Shown here in pieces: positions 6,281 to 10,619 of a stretch of DNA of 10,619 nucleotides. The first letter of the stretch is position 1. Every line of letters begins with the position of its first letter. Under the pieces are notes generated by a model that worked only from the letters and a program-made list of their open reading frames with translations, had not been told where the DNA came from and did not search any database. The position numbers were made by a program, and so were the translations under genes. The DNA is from JAKBCQ01 sp021807585 (GTDB lineage: Bacteria > Planctomycetota > Planctomycetia > Isosphaerales > Isosphaeraceae): NCBI GenBank assembly GCA_027325115.1, contig DAHWFG010000441.1, positions 1 to 10,619 of the forward strand, given 5' to 3'.

Positions 6281-8425
6281 ATGATTTGGGGTCAGGCGGA
6301 TCTGCTCGAAAAGCTGAGGGAATTGGCGCGTAACTTCTGGTGGACATGGCAGCCCAACGTCGTCGAGTTGTTCCGCGAACTCGACCCGGCGCTCTGGCGT
6401 GAAACGGGTCACAACCCCGTCGAGTTCCTCCAAAAACTCTCGCACGACCAGCTCTCCAAACGTGCGTCCGAAATGGCGCTCCACTCGCGCGTCGATTACG
6501 CCTTCCGGCGCTTGAACGAATACCTCAAAAACGAAGACTCCTGGGGCGCCACTTACGCATCGATGTTCCGCGCCCGCCCCGTCGCGTACTTCTCGGCCGA
6601 GTTCGGCCTCCACGAAAGCCTGCCGATCTACTCGGGAGGTCTCGGCGTCCTCGCGGGCGATCACCTCAAAAGCGCCAGCGATCTCGGCGTCCCCTTGGTC
6701 GGCATCGGACTCTTTTACGCGCAAGGATATTTTCGCCAGTCGCTCGACGATAAAGGCTGGCAAATCGAGAATTATTTAAACGCCGATCCCAAACTCCTCC
6801 CCGTCGACCCCGCGCTTGGACCCGACGGCAAACCCGTGATCGTTCGCGTCGAAACGCAAAGCGGCGTGCTCCAGGCGCGGGTTTGGCGCGTCGAAGTCGG
6901 TCGCACTTCGCTCCTCCTCCTCGACTCGAACGTCCCCGAGAACAGCGAATCCGATCGCGCCCTCACCGCACGACTCTACGGCGGCGACGCCCGCGTCCGC
7001 ATCCGCCAAGAACTCCTCCTCGGAGTCGGCGGCGTCCGCGCCCTCCAGGCGCTCAATATCGATCCGTCGGTTCTCCACTTGAATGAAGGTCATAGCGCCT
7101 TCGCGGTTCTCGAAATGATCCGGTTCATGATGGAATCGGAGGAGATCCCCTTCGGCGAGGCCGTCCGCGACGTCGCGGCGCGAACCGTCTTCACCACCCA
7201 CACCCCCGTCGCCGCGGGACACGATCGCTTCGGCGCCTCGCTCATCGATGAACACCTTGGCAAACTCCGCGAAAGCCTCAGGCTCTCGCACGAAGACTTC
7301 ATGGGGCTCGGTCGCGTCTTCCCGGGAGACAGCGGCGAACCCTTCTGCATGACCGTCCTCGCTCTCAAACTCTCACGCCACGCCAACGGAGTGAGCGCAC
7401 TCCACGGCCAGGTTTCGCGACGCATGTGGCAGCCCCTCTACCCCCAACTCTCCGAAGAACAAGTGCCGATCGGACACATCACCAACGGCGTCCACGCGCT
7501 CTCCTGGATCGCCCCCCAGATGCTCGTCATCTACAACAGCTACCTCGGAGGCGGATGGGAACGACGCATGCGCCATCCCGAAGCCTGGACGGACGTCCAC
7601 AAAATCGAGGACGGCGAGCTTTGGGAAACGCACCAGATCCTCAAGGCGCAGATGATCGAATTCATCCGCCGCCGCCTCGTCGAGCAATACACCAGACGCA
7701 AAGAACCCCCCGAAATCCTCGAAAAAGTGAGCCAGGCTCTCGATCTCGAAGTGCTGACGCTCGGCTTCGCACGCCGCTTCGCCACCTATAAACGCGCAGG
7801 GCTCGTCTTGCTCGACGCCGAACGGATCGCTCGCATCGTCAATTCCAGCAATCGACCGATCCAACTCGTCTTCGCCGGCAAGGCGCATCCCGAAGATCAC
7901 CTCGGCAAAGAACTGATCCAGGCGATCGCCCACATGGCCCGCGACGACCGCTTCTCGCATCGGCTTGTGTTCATTGAAGATTATGATATGAACACGGCCC
8001 GCCAACTCGTCCAGGGGGTCGACGTTTGGCTCAACAACCCCCGCAGGCCCCAGGAGGCCAGCGGAACCTCGGGCGAAAAGGCTTTGCTTAATGGAGTGCT
8101 TAATTGTTCAATCTTGGACGGTTGGTGGGCCGAGGCGTACGACGGTTCGAACGGCTTCTCGATCGGCCGCGGACGTTCGCACTCGAACCCCGCCACCCAG
8201 GACGAGCGCGACCATCGCGAGCTGCTCGAAACGTTGACGAATGAAGTTGTGCCGCTTTATTATGATCGGGACGCGTCCAATCTGCCGCGCGGCTGGATCA
8301 AACGTCAAAAGGCCGCGCTCCGGTCGCTCGCCTGGCGGTTCAACGCCGATCGGATGGTGATGGATTACGTGCAAAACGCGTACCTTCCGGCCGCCGGCGG
8401 ACTCCCGTGCGAAGTCGGCAAGTAA
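6281..8425 (+). CDS. glgP: Alpha-glucan (glycogen/maltodextrin) phosphorylase, GT35
   Basis: A 714-residue PLP-dependent phosphorylase that releases glucose-1-phosphate from alpha-1,4-glucan ends in the cytoplasm. It has the N-terminal DUF3417-type segment (FWWTWQPNVVELFRELDP, 19-36) found in the Thermus/archaeal-type branch (TIGR02094) and absent from animal and E. coli GlgP. Conserved blocks follow: AEFGLHESLPIYSGGLGVLAG (106-126), HLNEGHSAF (266-274), THTPVAAGHDRF (306-317), GHITNGVHALSW (398-409), ARRFATYKR (497-505), and EASGTSGEKALLNG (592-605) with K600 as the PLP lysine. The frame is open upstream to 6176, but ATG at 6281 with GGAG six bases before it begins at the normal family N-terminus. 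The C-terminus (MDYVQNAYLPAA) is complete. It lies between an SDR and a Ser/Thr kinase on the same strand, in a likely sugar-metabolism block. Oligomer-length preference cannot be read from sequence. Confidence 0.95.
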   Translation: MIWGQADLLEKLRELARNFWWTWQPNVVELFRELDPALWRETGHNPVEFLQKLSHDQLSKRASEMALHSRVDYAFRRLNEYLKNEDSWGATYASMFRARPVAYFSAEFGLHESLPIYSGGLGVLAGDHLKSASDLGVPLVGIGLFYAQGYFRQSLDDKGWQIENYLNADPKLLPVDPALGPDGKPVIVRVETQSGVLQARVWRVEVGRTSLLLLDSNVPENSESDRALTARLYGGDARVRIRQELLLGVGGVRALQALNIDPSVLHLNEGHSAFAVLEMIRFMMESEEIPFGEAVRDVAARTVFTTHTPVAAGHDRFGASLIDEHLGKLRESLRLSHEDFMGLGRVFPGDSGEPFCMTVLALKLSRHANGVSALHGQVSRRMWQPLYPQLSEEQVPIGHITNGVHALSWIAPQMLVIYNSYLGGGWERRMRHPEAWTDVHKIEDGELWETHQILKAQMIEFIRRRLVEQYTRRKEPPEILEKVSQALDLEVLTLGFARRFATYKRAGLVLLDAERIARIVNSSNRPIQLVFAGKAHPEDHLGKELIQAIAHMARDDRFSHRLVFIEDYDMNTARQLVQGVDVWLNNPRRPQEASGTSGEKALLNGVLNCSILDGWWAEAYDGSNGFSIGRGRSHSNPATQDERDHRELLETLTNEVVPLYYDRDASNLPRGWIKRQKAALRSLAWRFNADRMVMDYVQNAYLPAAGGLPCEVGK

Positions 8426-8439
8426 CCCGCAATCGGCCC

Positions 8440-8467
8440 GCGGCGATCGATCGACCTCGGTCGCCGC
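8440..8467 (+). other. Stem-loop after the phosphorylase gene, terminator-like without U-tract
   Basis: GCGGCGATCG (8440-8449) pairs with CGGTCGCCGC (8458-8467) over 10 bp, with one G-U pair and an 8-base loop. It begins 15 bases after the phosphorylase TAA and ends 56 bases before the kinase ATG. The following bases (TAGAGGGGC) contain no T-run. It is the best terminator-like structure between these genes and may attenuate or separate kinase transcription. Confidence 0.45.
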
Positions 8468-8523
8468 TAGAGGGGCGCATCACGCGAAAACGCGTACGGC
8501 TCAATTCTTAAGGGTGTCGAACG

Positions 8524-10314
8524 ATGATCGGCCAGAAGCTGGGATCGTTTCAAATCGAATCGAAGCTCGGCGCGGGAGCGATGGGCGTCGTCTACAAAGG
8601 GACAAACGTCAATACCGGACGCCCCGCGGCGATCAAGCTCATCACCACCGAATACGCTCAACGAGGCAACGCCGCCGAACGCTTCAAACGCGAGTCCGAG
8701 ATCCTTCAGCAATTCCGTCATCCCAATATCGTCCGCCTCCTCGCCGTCGGCCGCTACCAGGGAACCGCGTACTTCGCGATGGAATACGTCGCGGGGAAAA
8801 CCCTCGAAACGATGCTTGAGGAAAAAGAATGCGTCCCCTGGCTCGAAACCGTCGATCTCTCCATCCAAACATGCGAGGCGCTTCAATACGCTCATGAACG
8901 AGGCGTCGTCCACCGCGACCTCAAACCCTCGAACCTCATGATCAACGAAGAGGGACAAATCAAACTCGCCGATTTCGGCATCGCCAAAGACCTCGACGCC
9001 ACCGCGCTCACCGACCCGGGACGTACCCTCGGAACCGCCGCCTACATGGCGCCCGAACAAATCCGCGGTACTCCCGAAGTCAGCCATAAAACCGACTTAT
9101 ATGCCTTGGGTATTTTGATGTTTCAGATGCTCACGGGTAAACCGCCGTTCTCGGCGGGATCGGTCGCGGCTCTGATGCACGCGCATCTGACCGCCGTTCC
9201 CCCGCGGGTGAGCGATAAAAATCCCGAGATCCCCAAGGCGCTCGACGATCTCGTCTTCGCGATGATGGCCAAAGACCCCACCGCCCGCCCGTGGGACGCT
9301 CAGGCCGTCGAACAAACCCTCCGCGACCTCCGCGATAAAGCGTCGCGCAACGAGGCGATCGCCATGGTGCGAGCCGAAATGCCCACCGTCGATATCGGTA
9401 AATCAACAAGTAAATCCTCGAAGCAGGATTTGAAATCCAAGAAAAAAAGGAAATCTTCAAAAGAATTTCCGATCACTCGTGGACAGATCGAAACCGCGTC
9501 GCTCGTCGCGCTTTTGTTGATCGTCGGCGGAGCGATCGCGTATTTCCTCTGGCCGCCGAGCGCCGGCTATCTCGTCAAACAGGCCGAGCCGCTCATGGCG
9601 AGCACGCAATACAGCGATTGGATCACCGCCAAAACCGATTATCTCGACGAACTCGAACGCCGTTTCCCCGATCATCCCTATCGCGAGAAAACCGAGCCCT
9701 GGCTCGATCGGATCGCGATCGAAAAGGCTCGGAGCCGCGCCGGCGTGATCGAGAACCGCAATCTCACGAGCTTCAGCCGCCCCAAAGGCCAAACCGAACA
9801 AATGTATTATGAAGTGTTTGAAAAAGTGGCGCAAGAATCGAAAGAGCACCGCGACGTCGAAGCCGTCAAAGTTTGGCGCGGGCTCGCCGACGCGCTCAAG
9901 AACGACCGCGCCGAACGGGGCTGGTATCTGCTGGCGCGCGAACGCGCCGATCAGCTCGATAAAAAAATCGACGATCGTCGCGCCGAGGTCGAAAGACAAC
10001 TCAAACACGCCGAGGATCTTGTGATCAACGGACGCCTCGCCGACGCCAACCGGGTTCAAGAAGAAACGATCAAAGAGTTCGAGAAATATCCCGAATTGAG
10101 CGATATGATCATGAAAGCGAAAACCGAGCTCGCGGCGCGTTCTCCCAAGCCCCCCGCCGAATCGGGCGACGAAGCGACGAAAGACAAAGCGAAACCCAAG
10201 TCCGAAGCCGAGGCCGAAGCCGAAGTCCCGGCGGCCTCGACCCGAGCCGACGCCGCGACGAAACCAAAACCCGACACGCCCCCGAAGGCCCCCGTCCCCA
10301 AGCCCGAATCCTAG
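8524..10314 (+). CDS. Transmembrane Hanks-type Ser/Thr protein kinase
   Basis: A 596-residue membrane kinase with an N-terminal catalytic domain (about 9-270). All key residues are present: glycine loop G16-A-G18-A-M-G21, K38 in AAIKL, probable alpha-C E57, HRD (130-132) with catalytic D132, K134 and N137, DFG (150-152), and APE (176-178). The activation loop holds T168 and T171 as likely autophosphorylation sites. A basic Lys/Ser linker (293-313) precedes one transmembrane helix (324-343). The remaining 250 residues should be outside the cytoplasm: a charged helical region (about 345-538) of the kind seen in planctomycete kinases, then a Pro/Lys/Glu/Ala-rich low-complexity tail (541-596) including EAEAEAE. 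No PASTA, WD40 or FHA repeat is seen. ATG at 8524 is preceded by AAGGG nine bases away. It follows the glycogen phosphorylase gene; control of glycogen use by this kinase is conjecture. The sensed signal is unknown. Confidence 0.94.
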   Translation: MIGQKLGSFQIESKLGAGAMGVVYKGTNVNTGRPAAIKLITTEYAQRGNAAERFKRESEILQQFRHPNIVRLLAVGRYQGTAYFAMEYVAGKTLETMLEEKECVPWLETVDLSIQTCEALQYAHERGVVHRDLKPSNLMINEEGQIKLADFGIAKDLDATALTDPGRTLGTAAYMAPEQIRGTPEVSHKTDLYALGILMFQMLTGKPPFSAGSVAALMHAHLTAVPPRVSDKNPEIPKALDDLVFAMMAKDPTARPWDAQAVEQTLRDLRDKASRNEAIAMVRAEMPTVDIGKSTSKSSKQDLKSKKKRKSSKEFPITRGQIETASLVALLLIVGGAIAYFLWPPSAGYLVKQAEPLMASTQYSDWITAKTDYLDELERRFPDHPYREKTEPWLDRIAIEKARSRAGVIENRNLTSFSRPKGQTEQMYYEVFEKVAQESKEHRDVEAVKVWRGLADALKNDRAERGWYLLARERADQLDKKIDDRRAEVERQLKHAEDLVINGRLADANRVQEETIKEFEKYPELSDMIMKAKTELAARSPKPPAESGDEATKDKAKPKSEAEAEAEVPAASTRADAATKPKPDTPPKAPVPKPES

Positions 10315-10370
10315 GCCGGTGTGTACGAGAACAATCCATAATGGTTCTTGCATATGCTTGTTAGAAAAAT

Positions 10371-10384
10371 GCGTTTTTAAAACG
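10371..10384. repeat. Perfect 14 bp palindrome
   Basis: CGTTTTTAAAAACG reads the same on both strands. It lies 57 bases after the kinase stop and is preceded by AAAAATG, so AAAAA/TTTTT (10364-10368/10373-10377) is an alternative hairpin. With an A/T core it is not a terminator stem; a protein-binding site is possible. Function unknown. Confidence 0.5.
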
Positions 10385-10432
10385 ATGTTAATGTCTTAGC
10401 CGCTGCGACGCCGGATACTTGACGCGATCGAC

Positions 10433-10457
10433 CGCCGGTCGGATTCGGCGTTTTCTC
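10433..10457 (+). terminator. Possible weak intrinsic terminator downstream of the kinase
   Basis: CGCCG (10433-10437) and CGGCG (10446-10450) form a 5 bp GC stem with an 8-base loop, followed at once by TTTTCTC. The stem is short and it stands about 120 bases after the kinase stop, so the call is tentative. No better terminator for the kinase transcript is visible. Confidence 0.35.
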
Positions 10458-10462
10458 GATAT

Positions 10463-10476
10463 AATTGTTTACAATT
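10463..10476. promoter_or_regulatory. Operator-like palindrome overlapping a -35 box
   Basis: AATTGT (10463-10468) and ACAATT (10471-10476) form a perfect inverted repeat with a 2-base centre. The right arm covers the -35 element TTTACA (10468-10473). The TTGT-N2-ACAA core resembles operators of GntR-type regulators, but this is likeness only. A repressor here would block the downstream promoter. Confidence 0.4.
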
Positions 10477-10497
10477 TTATTTTTATTATTATATAAT
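10468..10497 (+). promoter_or_regulatory. Sigma-70-type promoter reading out of the window
   Basis: TTTACA (10468-10473) and a perfect TATAAT (10492-10497) are separated by 18 bases. This is the best promoter match in the window. Transcription would begin near 10504 and run rightward through the inverted repeats at 10537-10599. Caution: the tract between the boxes is almost pure A/T, where TATAAT can arise by chance. The transcribed gene would lie beyond the window edge. Confidence 0.5.
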
Positions 10498-10536
10498 CTT
10501 AACGAACATGCACTAACGAATCGCGGATGGACGTCG

Positions 10537-10599
10537 CGATACCGTCGCTTGAACTTCATAAAGTTCGTGCTAACTTGTATTAAGTGAACGTCGGTATCG
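10537..10599 (+). other. Nested inverted repeats: candidate structured leader or small RNA
   Basis: CGATACCG (10537-10544) and CGGTATCG (10592-10599) are a perfect 8 bp inverted pair. Inside lie GAACTT/AAGTTC (10551-10556/10561-10566, CATA loop) and ACTT/AAGT (10573-10576/10582-10585). The inner AACTT and AAGTT copies could pair in more than one way. The segment begins about 33 bases after the start predicted for the promoter at 10468-10497. No known riboswitch or RNA family is recognised. Confidence 0.35.
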
Positions 10600-10619
10600 A
10601 ACCGTCTAGTCGATCGTCG

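Larger units (their letters stand above)
10315..10619. other. AT-rich, dyad-dense intergenic region at the right edge
   Basis: No gene is supported in these 305 bp. In contrast to the GC-rich coding DNA, 10451-10502 is roughly four-fifths A+T by eye. The stretch holds several dyads: CGAGAAC/GTTCTTG (10325-10331/10343-10349, one G-U), the palindrome GCATATGC (10349-10356), the palindrome at 10371-10384, a terminator-like stem at 10433-10450, a promoter with an overlapping palindrome at 10463-10497, and nested repeats at 10537-10599. It probably separates the kinase from a rightward gene or RNA beyond the window. Confidence 0.6.

Noticed and set aside
7373..8005. 210-codon open frame antisense to the phosphorylase, and similar antisense frames at 6776-7291 and 5524-6084
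   Set aside because: They mirror well-conserved enzymes on the other strand and show no motif or ribosome site of their own.
9457..10353. 298-codon open frame antisense to the kinase
   Set aside because: Phe/Gly/Arg-rich shadow produced by GC-biased third positions of the kinase; the sense strand encodes a complete kinase.
10527..10583. 18-codon open frame that could be a leader peptide after the edge promoter
   Set aside because: No ribosome site precedes the ATG, and a frame this short is expected by chance. It is mentioned only because it overlaps the inverted repeats.
10500..10599. Integron attC-like or LexA-box-like reading of the TAACGAA and GAAC/GTTC words
   Set aside because: The RYYYAAC/GTTRRRY ends of attC and the GAAC-N4-GTTC spacing of a Gram-positive SOS box are not met.

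Overview
The window looks like a chromosomal segment from a GC-rich planctomycete, most probably of the Isosphaera/Gemmata type. This is an inference. It rests on a Hanks-type kinase with one transmembrane helix and a helical exported C-terminal part, a pair of Glyco_trans_4_3-type glycosyltransferases, DUF3417-type glycogen phosphorylase, and strongly CGA/TCG/GATCG-rich coding DNA. I saw no mobile element, CRISPR array, tRNA or rRNA.

The layout is two divergent blocks around a 240 bp spacer (5131-5370). Four genes run leftward: an M29-family metallo-aminopeptidase (5130-4015), an exported helical-hairpin protein of unknown function (3887-3039), and two paralogous family-4 glycosyltransferases (2941-1676 and 1679-438) whose ATG and TGA overlap. 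Three genes run rightward: an SDR oxidoreductase resembling KduD/gluconate 5-dehydrogenase (5371-6138), a GT35 alpha-glucan phosphorylase (6281-8425), and a transmembrane Ser/Thr kinase (8524-10314). The rightward genes are separated by 142 and 98 bp, and both gaps hold GC-rich stem-loops without U-tracts.

Functionally, the rightward block pairs sugar metabolism (glycogen phosphorolysis and a sugar-acid-type dehydrogenase) with a membrane signalling kinase. The leftward block pairs surface or extracellular glycan assembly with an exported coiled-coil protein and a peptidase. Whether either block is a single transcription unit cannot be decided from sequence alone.

The least ordinary parts are three. 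The exported 282-residue protein carries a helix-turn-helix tip motif three times at an exact 85-residue period and has no lipoyl or barrel domain. The second glycosyltransferase has Asn where its family normally has the second Glu of the EX7E motif. The right-hand 305 bp is AT-rich and gene-free. It holds a good sigma-70-type promoter (TTTACA-18-TATAAT) with a palindrome on its -35 box, a perfect 14 bp palindrome, and a nested inverted-repeat segment just downstream of the promoter that may be a structured leader or small RNA. The left 437 bp hold no gene I can support.
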